DNA from: Theobroma cacao
Lineage: Eukaryota > Streptophyta > Magnoliopsida > Malvales > Malvaceae
Length of the DNA: 64,000 nt
Direction: 5' to 3'
Assembly: GCF_000208745.1 (NCBI RefSeq)
Contig: NC_030854.1
Coordinates: 15,135,214 to 15,199,213 of the forward strand
The notes beneath the pieces were generated by a model. The model was not told the DNA's origin, did no database searches, and was given only the letters and a program-made list of their open reading frames with translations. Positions 44,611 to 56,515 of the stretch are shown here, piece after piece (positions within the stretch are counted from its first letter, which is position 1; every line of letters starts with the position of its first letter). The translations under genes and the position numbers were made by a program.

Positions 44611-47556
44611 TGTCACGACTGAAAACTCCCCATCGGGCCCGTGACAACCGCCGCGAAGCCTGGATAAACATTCTTCACCTCGAATGCCGATTGAAACCTC
44701 GCAAGGCTCTCGTATCAGCTTTAGCACTTTCTCGGTGAGCACTAGTTATCAAATATCGTAATTCGAAGGATTACGAGTCATTTTCAAATCAGAACATAAC
44801 ATATTGTTTTCTGGCTCACAGGGGCTTTTTTGTCATTTTTCGTTGAAAATCTCAAAACTTGCTAAAAATATAGTAGGTAAGTAGAAAATATATATTTAGT
44901 GATTTAAAAACAAATTAAGTATCTAAAACGTTCATTTGAAGTAAAAATTTGACCATTTCAATATAATAAAAAATTTAATAAAATAAAATACTTTCTTGCA
45001 AAATAATTTTTATAAAGCTATCGAAAAATAATTCTTATAGCGTAAAACTTAATAATATTCATATATACTATAAAGCAAATAACCAAAGCATAAAATTACT
45101 TTTACAGCGACACGTGAGCCCACATCTAACCAAAATGTATCGGAAGCTAAAAACTTACCACTTTTGCCGATTCAAGTCCAAATGAAGGTCCTTGTCAAAG
45201 TCAGCTAACTATGGAATTCCCCGAGCCTAAAATATGAGGAAATGAGGGTGGTGAGATTATAAAATCCCAATGAGTAAACAGACACCATCTAAACTATCTA
45301 AAGGCGAGTAAATGGAGACGAATTAAAATAAGTCATCATACTGTAATTTCATTATCTTTCAACTCATTTCAACCAAATAAACAAATAGGCTTATGATTTC
45401 CTGAAAAGCTTGGCTCGTGCCAAAAATCATTCTCATACTCAGTTATCAAGGATACCTTGATCGAGGGTTATCCCAACCGAGTCCACCAAGACTATTAAAT
45501 GTCTTTACATCTGAAATTTTAGCCATACCTTAGCGTTGGTTGAGTCTCACTCCCACGCAGTGGTCCACGTGAAGTGCATTCAAATCTTTACCTTAGGAGA
45601 TACTTTATCCAACATCTCCCCTCGGAGGTAAATATATAATTGGGTTACCGTGCCCCTCTCATAGGCAGTCCACGGAAACCCCCACCACTGCAGTGACTAT
45701 GGATCATTTTATCTACCACCTAATTTATAAAATCTTTTTATGCATGACATGGCAATTTATCTCAACCTAGCCTTTCAAGGCTGAATACACAGTACAAATA
45801 ATTCTAACACCAAAAATCAGTTTAGCCATTCAAGCTCATATATTGTCATAAGCCATTCAATTTAAAACTATAAATTTACAACACAAGCAGGCAGTCTCCA
45901 ATTACTCTATTTTCAAAACCAGTATTCAATTTTCCAGAAAATTTATAAAATCACAATTTCTCCTAAAACATAGTAATTTACCATTTAAACCCATTTTCTA
46001 TAAAATCACACAATTGAATAAAACTATTCTAGATAATTAAGACGATAATAAGTTTACTCACAGTTTTAGGAGTCTATGTACTCCTAATCTCAGTCTCCAA
46101 GCACAATCTCTGTACTTTTACCAGTGTAATTTACTCACCACCTATCCACAATGTACAATACATAATTCACCACATCAATGCTTGACCATTATAAAATCAA
46201 TTCAAGCTCGGTGTATATGCATGATATGATATGTAACTTATCCGACTACCGCTTAAATGCGGTGCTGACCTAATTCAGCCTATTACCCGATTCAATGATA
46301 ATTGTGTCCGATTTGACTCCAAATTGCTCCATTTCATTTCTAATATTTCAATTCACTAAATACAATTCCAATAATCTAAAATTCAGCCTAACAACCCTCC
46401 CAATTCTTCTTCAAAATTTCGGCCATTGTGGTGCATTATCACTAAAAATTTTCCCATTCCATTTTCTCACCATAAATCATCATTGCATCAATTTTTCAAC
46501 CAATTCACTTGATCACAAAATTAATTCATTACTTCTACACTTCACATAGGATTCGACCATTGAAGGTTCATGGGGAAAATGGATTCTTTTCTTGTTGTTT
46601 TGATTCTAAACATGCTTAACTAACTAAAAACACTAACATAACTTAGAATCAAATCAATCTAACATCACTCTCTTTCCATACCGATTCCAACCAGCCATGA
46701 ATTCATCATGAAAACATGTAGTTTAACCATGGAAAATGAGGAGAAATGCATGGGAAAGGTAGATCACAAGTCAAAATCAAGAAATTTTACCTTTTGTCAC
46801 TTGTTTCCTTGAATTCCAACACTTTCTCTTTGATTTTTCCCACCTAGGGTTTGTTCTTCCTTGGTTTCTCTTCTCTTCTGGTTTGGCTAACCACTATGGG
46901 AGAAATGGGCTGATTTTTATGCCTTTTTATAAAGAAACAATAAAATAATAAAAGCATGGCACATGACATTTCCTTATTGGTTCAAATTTTAAATATTTGA
47001 GTTTTTAATTCTTTAATTCTCCACCACACATTTCTCATGTTTATCCATTTTCATGATGAATAAAATCCCTTGGTCTTGACAAGTGTCGAGGGTGAAAATT
47101 TATCGATTTGCCCTCGGGGTGGCAAAATTACCATTTCACCCCTATACTCTAAATTATACCAGAATTAAAATTTTTCACTTCTAAACCTCAAATCATACTC
47201 CAATACTCAAATTATACTCCAATAAGTCAAATGGGGCCAAAAAAAATCTTTTCTAAAAATTCCCATTTTGTCCCCAAATGGCAAATGACCATTTTGCCCG
47301 TAAATAGTGAAAATTTCGATTTGACTCCAAATTGATCCTTGAACTCCAAATTACCATTTTGAGTCATCCCTGGACTGTGAAACTCTTAATTTCACCTTAA
47401 AATCCCTATTTTAGTTAGTTCGAGGTATAAATCGACTTACTTGTACTTCTAAGCACAATACCGACTTTTAAATATCCTTCCGGGGCTGTTCAAATATACA
47501 ATCACTCTATCAGTCTCATGTGTAACATGGTAGATAATTTAGGGCTGAGCTTGACA
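44611..47556 (-). repeat. 5' LTR of the LARD-like element
   Basis: 2,946 bp from TGTCACGACT (44611) to GAGCTTGACA (47556). On the - strand it has, in order, U3 palindrome-like motifs (47275-47300, 47115-47145), the promoter motifs near 46920-46990, a leader ending in GGTAAAATTTC (complement near 46785-46795), the GTGAGTAAAC module start near 46060 and the GC-rich tail. This gives the most complete family A sequence associated with a PBS. Confidence 0.9.
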
Positions 47557-47573
47557 TTTATAGTCACTCATGC

Positions 47574-48880
47574 TGTGAAACCTTGACCTTTATAGACTCG
47601 TAGCTAGAAGTAGACTGGATATCACTAATTAGGGGCAATTTCATCATTTCTTTAGTGAGCCCCTATAAGTAAGCTTTCAAAAAAAATTAAGGCCTAAGTA
47701 GGCTTAAGGCATAAATGAATGATGAAAATAAGGGTAAAATCATGAAAGAAATAAAAATAATGATGATTTCCAACGTAGGGGCAAAATGGTCAGTTTTCAT
47801 CTCAAGTCGAAATTTTAAGTTTTCGTGAACCTGAGTATTTCTAGACCATTATGGACCTTGTCCTAGTGTCAAAAGAGTAAAAAGATTGCACAAAGGATTA
47901 GAGGAGAACAACCAACTAGTTAAGGGCATTTTTGTAATTTAAGAAGAGATTGGATAAGCTTTAGCTATAAATATCATTTGTTCTAGCAGCTTCTTCTTCT
48001 TCTTCCTCCCATCTCACGTTGCTTTCATCCTCCATGGAAGCTTGTTTTGAAACCTCTATAACTTCTCTCAAGCTAGCTCCAATTTTCATGCTTTTGTGCA
48101 CCTTTTCATGAAACATTTTGTGTTCTTTCACTCTCTCACTTTAAAACCCTGGAAAAGTCTTACTTCCATACTTTCTCTCACTAGTTAGGTGTTTTAGAGA
48201 GACAAAGAGGGAGCTTTTATAATAGCTTGAAAATTTTTGGAAAGAATTTCAATTACAAAGCTACTAAGGTGAGTAGTGAATTAGAGTTGATTTTTAAGTG
48301 TTGAGAATGGCCAGTGATTAGACTTGTGAGTGTTTTGTAGTTGAGGTTGTTCATTCATTTTAGAGTGATTAGGATAGTGAAAATAAATAGCCACTCAATG
48401 GTAATTGGAAGTTAGTTAGGAGGTAGCTTTTAGAATTTATAGTTACGTGAATTGAGTTAATTGTGATGCTATTGTGATGATAGGTTCCAACGAAGCCCCA
48501 CTGCCCCATTTGGACCATTAGAGGAAGTTGGAGTTGGGTAAAGATTTTACAAATACCGGTGAGTGAACTTGCATTTCAAAATGTTTTGGGAAGTGCCTAC
48601 ATGTTTAAATGAATCATTTGAAAGTTCATTTGTTTTTTCTTTAAAAATACACCTAGGGAACAAGCCTTTGGTGAAATGTTTCTATCTTGTGAAAATGTGC
48701 CATATAAATGGTTCATGCGTTAACACATTTTATTGATATGTATATTATGCATTGGATGCTCCTTTTTGTGTGATAAAGATGACCTAACTATGTGCGTGTG
48801 GGACTGCACATGAGCTAATGATGACCCAGTTATGTGTGGTGTGGAGTGCACATGAGCTGATGATGACCCAGCTATAAGCC
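47574..48880 (+). mobile_element. Family C LTR, copy C3, 3' truncated
   Basis: Starts TGTGAAACCTTGACC at 47574, twelve bases after the satellite remnant. It follows C2 through U3 (GGGCAAAATGGTCAG near 47780), the leader with TCCATGGAAGCTTG (about 48032-48046), AAG|GTGAGTAGTG (about 48266) and the module start CCGGTGAGTGAAC (about 48558). At about 48775-48880 there are two and a half 42-bp direct repeats containing GCACATGAGCT. After about 48890 homology to C ends and a B-like purine-rich leader begins, so the copy is broken or recombinant. Confidence 0.72.
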
Positions 48881-49359
48881 TTGGTGAGAGTAAAGGCTGA
48901 CCATTTTGAAAAGAAAAAGAAAGGAAAGAAGTTTGAGAGGTTTCCACCCAAGATGAAAAAGAAAAAGAAAGATAAGAGAGAAAGGAAAGGAAAGGCTCGA
49001 TTTTTGCACAAAATCAAAAGGAACCATGAGGTTCCCTCCCCCAATCTTGAAGATTTGTGTTGTTTTATCACCCAAGGAGTCTTCAATACTCTAGAGAGAA
49101 GCCGTGGAGTGTCAATGGAGGAATAAGCTCGGTTTTGGTGATTCAAGCAAGGAAAGATAAGGATTTTTGTTTTTAGCCTAAGCAATCTTTGAAAATGAGT
49201 TGATGAGTAAGAGAAATGTCTTATGGTAGCAAAGATCGGCTTCATTGAAGGAGATTTGGTGACATGCAAGCCACCAAAACCTGTCGATGCATAGTGGATT
49301 TAAGGTGAAAGAAAAGTGGTAAGTTTAATACTACATTTTGAGGCTACGGTTAGTTTAAT
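48881..49359 (+). mobile_element. B-like LTR fragment with purine-rich leader
   Basis: A lysine-rich frame (48881-49126, 81 codons) coincides with an A/G-rich stretch like the leader of family B (21466-21850). It is followed by AAGCAAGGAAAGATAAGGATTT near 49145-49166, which resembles the leader end and splice-like GGTAAGGATTTTTG of copy B2 near 50290. I therefore read it as LTR leader rather than as a gene. Copy B2 begins at 49360. Confidence 0.5.
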
Positions 49360-51422
49360 TGTAATAACCCGTACTTTGACATGATGGCTAATGAAGCTTA
49401 TCGGATGCCAAATGAGGTTAATTATAATGTTTAAAGGTGAGGAAAAGGTGAAAAGAGTATTTTTAGATAAAATATTTCGCACGTAAGGGAATAATAATAA
49501 AATAATAATATTTTTATCGAGGAACAATTTACAAGATAAAAAGTGATTTGGAAGTGAATTAAGGCATAATAAGGTATTTTGGGTACCCAGGAGACAAGTG
49601 GAAAATTTTAGAATAAAATAATATTTTATTAATAAAATAATATTAAAATATTAATATTTTATTCAGTGTCAAAATTTTTCATGAAGAAGGAGTATATGGT
49701 TAATCTAAGTGGGGGAGAGGAAGAACGAGGAAATTTTAGAGAAAAATGAAGCTAGTGGGGCTCGCGCGTTATTAAATAAAACTAACGCGGGAAAAAATTA
49801 TATTTTAAATATTATGGAGATGCCGTGTTGGAGTACAAACTTTATATTTCGTTTGTACATGTGTAAAAGAAGATAATAGAAGGAAATTAGAGTTAAAAGA
49901 GTGTTGGGAGGACTAAATTAAAAAATGGAAGAAATTTGGAGGGTAAAATGATAATTTTATGTAAAGTTTAGTCAAAGCTTCCAAAGGAAGCTTTGACTCT
50001 CATCTTTATCAGCCATGACTGTCTTTATCTACTCCAGCAAGATATTTTCTTCTTCTTCTTGAAGGTTCCAACGCCATTTTCATTTCAAGTTCATGAAAAT
50101 CAAAATTTTTCATGTGATTTCCCTTGTTTCTTTTCATTTCCTTTCTTTTCTTACTTCTTTCTTCTCCAAACTTCTTGGGCACTAAACCTGCAGCTTCTAA
50201 CCTCAATTTCCAACAAATCTAAACCCTAGGAGAAGAAGAAAGAAAAAGAAAGAAAGGAAGAAAAGCTTGGTTTTGTAATTCAAGCAAGCTAAGGTAAGGA
50301 TTTTTGTGTTTTAAGCTCTTGGTTGGTTAAATCTTTGGAGAAATAATGTGTGAATCATTTTGGCAGCTTGATGATTAATGTTTTGAAGGAATATTGGAGT
50401 GCAAGTACTGGTCAAGCAACCATAAAGGTAAAGACAAATGATGTTTTAAGTGTAGTTGAGGAATCTTGAGAAAATGGGTATTGTTGTGTATTTGACATTT
50501 TAAGTGGCATATTGTGAGAAATTGTGGTTGTTGTGGAAAGGATGGTTGAACTTGATAAATATCCTTAGAAAAGGTTAATATATGTGTTAAAGTCATAAAC
50601 AAGTTGTCGGTAATCATAATTTAAAGCATTACACAAGCAAGGGATAAAAGCAACTTTGGTAAAAATTATGTCAAGATAAGTTAAGTTCAATAATGATTTG
50701 TGATTGAATGAAAAAGGGAAGTATAAATGATGAACACTAAAGATATTGAATTGGGATTGTTGCTAGGAAGTGCAACAATAAAAGTAATGTACTATGGTGG
50801 TGTGCCGGGGGATATAACAAGCAACCGGTAAGTAGGAATAACTAGATACGCTTTTGAACAAATAGCGATGTAATATCCCACTATCGTAAGGTGAGTGAAC
50901 TTGCATTGAAAATATTTTGGAAAATGTATTGGTATTTGGACGAAGCGTGTGAATGATTTTTATTTGATTTTCCTTAAAGATTATGCATGGGAACAAGCCT
51001 TTATTAAAACATTTTATGTTGTGAGTGTGCAATTTGATGAATCCTTGTGCCTTATATGATGTTGATATAAATATATATGTTGTGTATTACTGGTTAATAT
51101 TGTGTAATAAATATAACCGTGCATGTGAGCGATGTGGGGGATGCACATGCAGGTGATGACGGGGTGCGGAAGTGTGGATAACGATGTTGAAGTGTGCGAG
51201 TAGGGAGTGCACACGATGATGTTGAAGTGTGCGAGTAAGGAGTGCACACGATGATATTGAGGTATGTCAGTAGGGAGTGCACACGATGATATAGAAATAC
51301 GTGAGTAGGGAGTGCACATGATGATTTATAGTGTGCACGATGTGGGGGTGCACACGATGGCTCCAGCTATGTGTGCGATGTGGGGGTTGCACATGAGCTG
51401 GTGAGGTGGTGGTGGTATTCGT
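49360..51422 (+). mobile_element. Chimeric LTR: family B 5' part joined to family C 3' module (copy B2)
   Basis: Begins TGTAATAACCCG at 49360 after TTAAT. Up to about 50890 it matches B1, including the leader, the GCTAAGGTAAGGATTTTT motif at about 50286 and the ATAGCGATGTA phrase near 50867. From GGTGAGTGAACTTGCATT (50891) onward it matches the family C module instead of the A-type module found in B1: the GGGAACAAGCCTTT phrase (50989), AATATAACCG (51110) and the GATGTGGGGG repeats. It stops at a TA microsatellite and no C-type tail follows. Noncoding. Confidence 0.75.
51186..51326. repeat. 35-bp minisatellite, about four copies
   Basis: Units start at about 51186, 51221, 51256 and 51291, each with a variant of GTGTGCGAGTAGGGAGTGCA followed by CACGATGAT. 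Related longer units with GATGTGGGGGTGCACACGATG follow to about 51400. The equivalent region of C2 (10630-10830, inverted) has similar but unexpanded repeats. Confidence 0.85.
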
Positions 51423-51423
51423 G

Positions 51424-51464
<41 letters not shown>

Positions 51465-51474
51465 TATATATACG
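51423..51474. repeat. (TA)n microsatellite
   Basis: TA dinucleotides with two short interruptions, at the place where family C modules carry a TA run. It forms the end of recognisable LTR homology. Confidence 0.85.
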
Positions 51475-51479
51475 TACGC

Positions 51480-52841
51480 GTACGGTCCAATACATACACA
51501 AATTGCACATTATTTTCAAAGTTGGGGGAAGGTAAAGTTTCTTCTTTTTTTCTGTTGGATCTACGTGCTTGTTTGCAGTACTAATTGCAACCTTCCTTCC
51601 TTTTGCCATTAGAGTACTTAGAAACATATTAATCGCAAAAAAATAAAAAAAAATACAATTGCAAATGAAATAATGGTTACCCTAAACAAAAGAGGAGTTC
51701 GTTAAAGAGCATGAAATTGTACGATAGAATAATATCTAAAAGGATATATGAATTATTTTAAAAAATTTAATTAAGTTGTTATTTTTTTATTTTAAGTCAA
51801 ATAAATTTTAATGATTAAAAGTTGACAAATTATTGTTAATCAAAACATCATTTATCTTTTTATATCATATGATGATATTAATATGACATATTGACATATC
51901 ATATTGAATAAAATCATGAAATTTTGATGTAACATGATGACATTATCACATTTTTTACTCTCCACGTTAACAACACATCAGTATAAAATGATAAGTGTCA
52001 TTTTAACTATGACAAATAATTAATCGTGAATTATAAGAAATTATTCGATAAAAATAAAAATATAAAAACTTAATTAAACATAATAAAAAAACAATCACTT
52101 ATTTAAATTTTTTTAAATATTATACTTTAAATTAACCTATACTATACTATCGTCATCTTCGTTTCCATTTTTTTCTTTTTCCTAAGGCAACTTTTGTGTG
52201 CCATATATTTTTATTGGTTAGTACTAGTGCAAGTCCCATTCAAATGCATGCTCGTAATGGAACTTGAGAGTCGAAATTAAAGGGCGGCAAACACATGGCC
52301 TACTTTAGGTGAAATAGGAAAGTTCATTGTATTTCAATTATAACTATTGGCTTCTGTGAAGAAAAGTCTTGGTGCTTTTCCTTTCGTATGAAGTCCCATG
52401 GCCTGTTTATGATGGAGCCTGGAAAGAGGCAGATAATCAAAGATTCAGAAAATAAATTTAGTACGTCATTATTGACTCCATTTTTTTGTAAGGTTTTCCG
52501 TTGATATAAGTGGTTTGGGATTCTAAATCTATTTTAATGTAATCTAATGTTCAAAAAAATATATAGAATAATACCTAAATTTTTTTTGAATTATTAATTA
52601 ATAGTTAGTTAACTATATTAATTAAAACATCACTTATCATTTTATGTCACATGATGTTGATATAACATGTTGGATGATGATTTAAGATGATAATATGGTA
52701 TCGTGTCAATTTTTATTTTTTATGTCAGTATCATATAGATATAAAATGACAAATTCATTTCGATAATGATAATTAGTCATTTATTAATCATACGACATGT
52801 TTAACTAAACATAAAAATACAAAATTCTGATTAAACGTAAT
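51480..52841. other. AT-rich low-copy region with a diverged pair of MITE-like repeats
   Basis: The only long stretch with no LTR family homology. No convincing ORF; the two short ORFs over 51406-51627 are partly the TA repeat. Two similar segments in the same orientation, about 51720-52100 and 52555-52841, share a AATAATA-CTAAA start, an AAAACATCA-TTATC phrase, CATATGATGA/CACATGATGT, and a later TATAAAATGA-AA phrase that is partly complementary to the earlier one, giving an imperfect inverted repeat. The second is cut by the single N at 52842. Confidence 0.55.
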
Positions 52842-52842
52842 N
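52842..52842. other. Single-N contig join
   Basis: One N separates the AT-rich region from the middle of a family A LTR, with no LTR end or TSD at the junction. Order and distance across it are uncertain. Confidence 0.85.
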
Positions 52843-54715
52843 AGCCATTCATGCCATCACATTGTCATAAGCCATCAATTCAAACCATATATATATATAT
52901 ATAGATAACACAAGTATATAGTCTCCACCTACTCAATTTCCAAAATCGTCATTGAATTGCAAAATAATTTATAAATCTCATTCATTTAACCAACACTTAA
53001 CTTATAAAACATAAAAATCTATGGTTTAAGTTCATTATTCTTTAAAATCATAAAAACGAGTATAAACTATTTTAGATAGTTAAGGTGAACATTTGATTAC
53101 TCACAATAACGGGAGTTTGGAGTACTCCTATTCTTGGTCCTCGGGTACAATATCTTTACCCTTATCAGAGGGCTCACCACCTATACATAATACATGACAC
53201 GTAATTCAATATATTTGTGCCAAACTGTTATAAAACTATTTCAAACTCTATATGAATGCATGAAATTGAATGAGAATTGTTCGAATAATCACTTAAAGAT
53301 GGTGTTCTATGTGGGTTCAATTATGATCGAACTCAATTTGTACTCGACCTAACTCGAACTATACACTGTTAAATTAACCAAAACATCTGATTCAACTTCA
53401 AATATATTCATTACACTTCCAATATTCCAAATACACCAAAGTACCTCAATGAGCTTGATTGTGACTTAATTCATCGTAACCGAAATTCATTCCAATTCCG
53501 AACTAACGTGCTAATCAGTGTTAACACAGCCCAATAAATCCATCTACATCATTAGGAATCAAATCCAAGTCCATTTACTATGATTTTCTCATAATTGTTC
53601 AAGTCGTTTACTAAAGGAACTATACTTTTCGATAGCCGTTTTTGATATCCGATACCATAAATCATCAATTACGAGCTAAATAACATGAAATACAACAAAA
53701 TCCATCATCAACATGTCATCTATAAAATTTGGCCAAAGAGGGTTATTGAAGGGCATGTGATTTTCTTGCTTGTTTTTCATGCCAAACATCATCAAACAAC
53801 TAAAAACACTAAGATATCATGAATTCTAGCAAAATCCATCATCAAAACCTCCCTCCCTATGTTCGGCTAGCAAGTATTCCCTCATGGAAACTTGTGTTTC
53901 ATCCCTACAAAATGAAAAAGAAAGCATGGGAAAGGTAGATCTTAAGCTAAATTTGAAAAATCTTACCTTTGATTGCTTTGTTCTTTGAAATTCAACAAAT
54001 TTCTCTTGAATTTTCCTCTCTAGGGTTTGTTTCTATTCTTTTCTCTTTGCTCTTTGCTTTGGCTGGCCATAAAGAGTGAAATGCGAGAGTTTATGTTGAG
54101 TTTATAAAGGAAATTATAAAAATATTAAAGCTTGACATGTGTCACCATGCGATTGGTCCATGGTTAAAACTTAACAATTAAGCATTTTTTCACCACCACA
54201 TGTAATCTCTTAATTATCCAAAGTATAAAATAATAATAGGTGAAATTCATGGGCTTGACAAGTGTTATGGCGGTGTAAAATTTCAAAAATTCCAATTACA
54301 TCCTTTTGGACTCGTAAAATGACTGTTTTGCCCTTATGTTCAGAACTGAAATTTTTCACTTCTTAAATTCAAATTATGTTCCAACTAGTCAAACTTGGTC
54401 AAAAATCTCTTCCAACATTCTCATTTTGCCATCGAGTGGCAAAATGACCATTTTGCCCCTACGTTATAAAATTCCTAATTTGACTCCAAATTAATCCTCG
54501 AACTCCGAATCACCATATTAAGACATTCTAAGGTTCAATAACTCTCAAATATATCCTAAAATCTCTATTCAAACTAGTTCGAGGTTTTAATCGACTTAAT
54601 TGTACCACTAGGTACGATATCGACATTTAATGATTCTCCGAGGCATCCCAGTATGTAGATATGCTATCAAGTACATGAATGACATGACAAGTATATAATA
54701 GAGTAGGGCTTGACA
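52843..54715 (-). mobile_element. Family A LTR, copy A7, 3' part missing at a contig join
   Basis: Runs on the - strand from GGGCTTGACA (54715) to the N at 52842, in the middle of the A-type 3' module. It is very similar to copy A2 (13621-14414 plus 23951-25035) but has no B insertion. The perfect palindrome GGCAAAATGACCATTTTGCC is at 54438-54457, and the GGTAAGATTTTTC complement is near 53955-53967. The TSD candidate TCTCG (54716-54720) has no partner because the other end is lost. Confidence 0.85.
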
Positions 54716-55604
54716 TCTCGAGTGCTAGGGGCTTGAAATAACCCTGGAGTTCGCTGTAGGGAGAATGCATTCTTGCTGTAGCAAGTTGCTCACAGTGGTT
54801 TTCGTTGCAGCGAGAATGAATCTCGCTACAACAAGAAACTCTTGGGTTTGGTTCAGAAACCGGTGCTCTAAATTTTGCTGCAGCAAGAATGCCTCTTCGC
54901 TGCAACTAGAATCCTTCGGTCATGTTTACCTTGTTTATATCCTGTTATGGTTTTCACTTTTTTTTTTTCATGGTTAATCTTGGGTTTTTCAACACTAAAA
55001 GATGACTAATCAAAGTTTTGAAATAAGGGGTTTTAACAAGAAATTAAGTTAAAGTCCATGGTTTTAGCAAAAGTGCATCATGATTTTAAAACTTTTCGTA
55101 TCATATGCTTGTTCCCTTTTTATGTTCACTCACTGGGTATATACTCACATTTTTAAACTTCATGTTTTCAGATTCGGAGCCAGTTGGGACCTAGATTGAG
55201 TGTCCACGTATGCCCTTCTTCTTGGTAGGTACTATGGCATCTTAGTAGCGGTACCTTCACTTAAAGTCACTCCGCTGATGGTTGAGAGTCTTTTATCTAT
55301 GTACATGTATATGTAATGTAAACTACTAGGAGTCATGTTGTAAATGAAGTATGTATATGTTGGATTGATGATGATGCCCTTATGAGACAGCAATGAATGA
55401 CAGTACTTTGAGATAATACAAATATGAATATTCGGTTGCTATAAAATATTACGAAAACATTCATCGTTGAGAATTACAACACATGGTTTTAAAGATGATG
55501 GATGGAATGAAAAACAGGATCTCATAAAGAGGCTTGCTTGGGCTGAATGGGCTATGCCCATTGAGCCCATGGGTCGGTCATGGCCCGGGATTTGGGTTGT
55601 GACA
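54716..55604 (+). mobile_element. Family C LTR, 3' part (copy C4)
   Basis: Contains the CTGCAG/CTACAG-centred palindromes (54747-54905), a T-rich tract closing with TTTTCAG near 55170 followed by ATTCGGAGCCAGTTGGGACC, and the GC-rich tail ending GGGTTGTGACA at 55604. The next bases, TTAAA (55605-55609), would be its TSD. The 5' part is not present, having been lost or separated by copy A7 and the N at 52842. Confidence 0.78.
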
Positions 55605-56340
55605 TTAAAATTGTGAGGAATAATTGTGCAATTGTTGGCAGTTTGGTGAGTGGAATATTGGAAGAGCATTGAGGTTGCATGTAAGGTCAAATCCACCACA
55701 AAGGTAAGGCATGCAATGTGTAGTGTTATTGTGATGACAAAAGTACGGTTAGAAGCAATTGTGATAGTTGGAAGCTTGGAAAAATGTAATATGTGGATAT
55801 GTGTTGTTGTGAAAGGCTTAAAAAGGTTATGAATGTTGGTGTGCATGAACGAATATTAATGTTATGCTTGGTGGCAACATGTAATGTAAATTATGGTGCA
55901 TGTAAACTTAGAAAATGCTTGATTAAAGTAGATTTATAATATCTACCATATATGAGGTTATTGGTGTGGAAATGATAGTTGAACTTGATACGTATCATTG
56001 GAAAAGATTAATGTGTGTGCTAAAGTTATAAATAAGTTGCTAGTACTTCTAATCTAAAGAATTACTCAAGCAAAGGATATGAAAAACCTTAGCAAAAACA
56101 TGTCAAGATGTAAGTTAGTAGAATGAGGATTCAAGATTGAATGAGAAAGAGAAGTGGAAATGATATACATAAATATATTGAAGTTTGGATTGTTGTTAGG
56201 AAGTGCAAAAGTAAAGATACTGTGCTGAGGTGGTGTGCCGGAGGAAGTGACTAGCGACTGGCAAGTAGAAATAGCTAAAAATGCATTCGAGTCAATAGCG
56301 ACGTAGTATCCCATTATCGTAAGGTGAATAGGGGGTGTCC
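55605..56340 (+). mobile_element. Family B LTR fragment, middle part
   Basis: Homologous to the middle of B1 (22150-22480) and B2 (50560-50890): shared phrases include TCTAAAGAATTAC, GGTGGTGTGCCGG (about 56228-56240), CAATAGCGACGTAGTATCCC (56294) and the end ATCGTAAGGTGA at about 56316-56327. The homology stops exactly at the GGTGA junction where B1 and B2 switch to different 3' modules. Here a third kind of sequence follows. Confidence 0.68.
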
Positions 56341-56474
56341 ATTTTAAAATTTCCATAATTATGTATGTATATATATACGTGATGATTTACTTTAAACGCA
56401 AACTTGTGGAAAGCATGAGCTGGTAGAAATCCTAGGTATTTTATGGATGCATAAATGTTTGAACATGCTTTGAT

Positions 56475-56515
<41 letters not shown>

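Larger units (their letters stand above)
39566..47556 (-). mobile_element. Complete noncoding LTR retrotransposon of family A (LARD-like, Del/Tekay-like), TSD TTTAT
   Basis: Inserted in the satellite: TTTAT occurs at 39561-39565 and 47557-47561. On the - strand the order is 5' LTR (47556-44611), PBS (44603-44589), internal region (about 2.16 kb), PPT (42465-42452) and 3' LTR (42451-39566). No gag or pol can be read in the internal part, so mobility would have depended on another element's proteins. The PPT context (GAGGACAAAATTTTATTTTA then AAGGGGGGTAGTGC) resembles the end of Del/Tekay chromoviruses, and LTRs near 3 kb fit that clade (family knowledge). The two LTRs differ at many positions and by one deletion, so the insertion is not very recent. 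Confidence 0.9.

Noticed and set aside
48881..49126. 81-codon lysine-rich ORF
   Set aside because: It follows an A/G-rich tract like the leader of family B LTRs and ends in the leader-end motif, so the composition explains it. No family recognised.
48784..49269. 161-codon - strand ORF
   Set aside because: Lies opposite the purine-rich leader and adjacent LTR repeats; Phe/Ser/Leu-rich low-complexity shadow.
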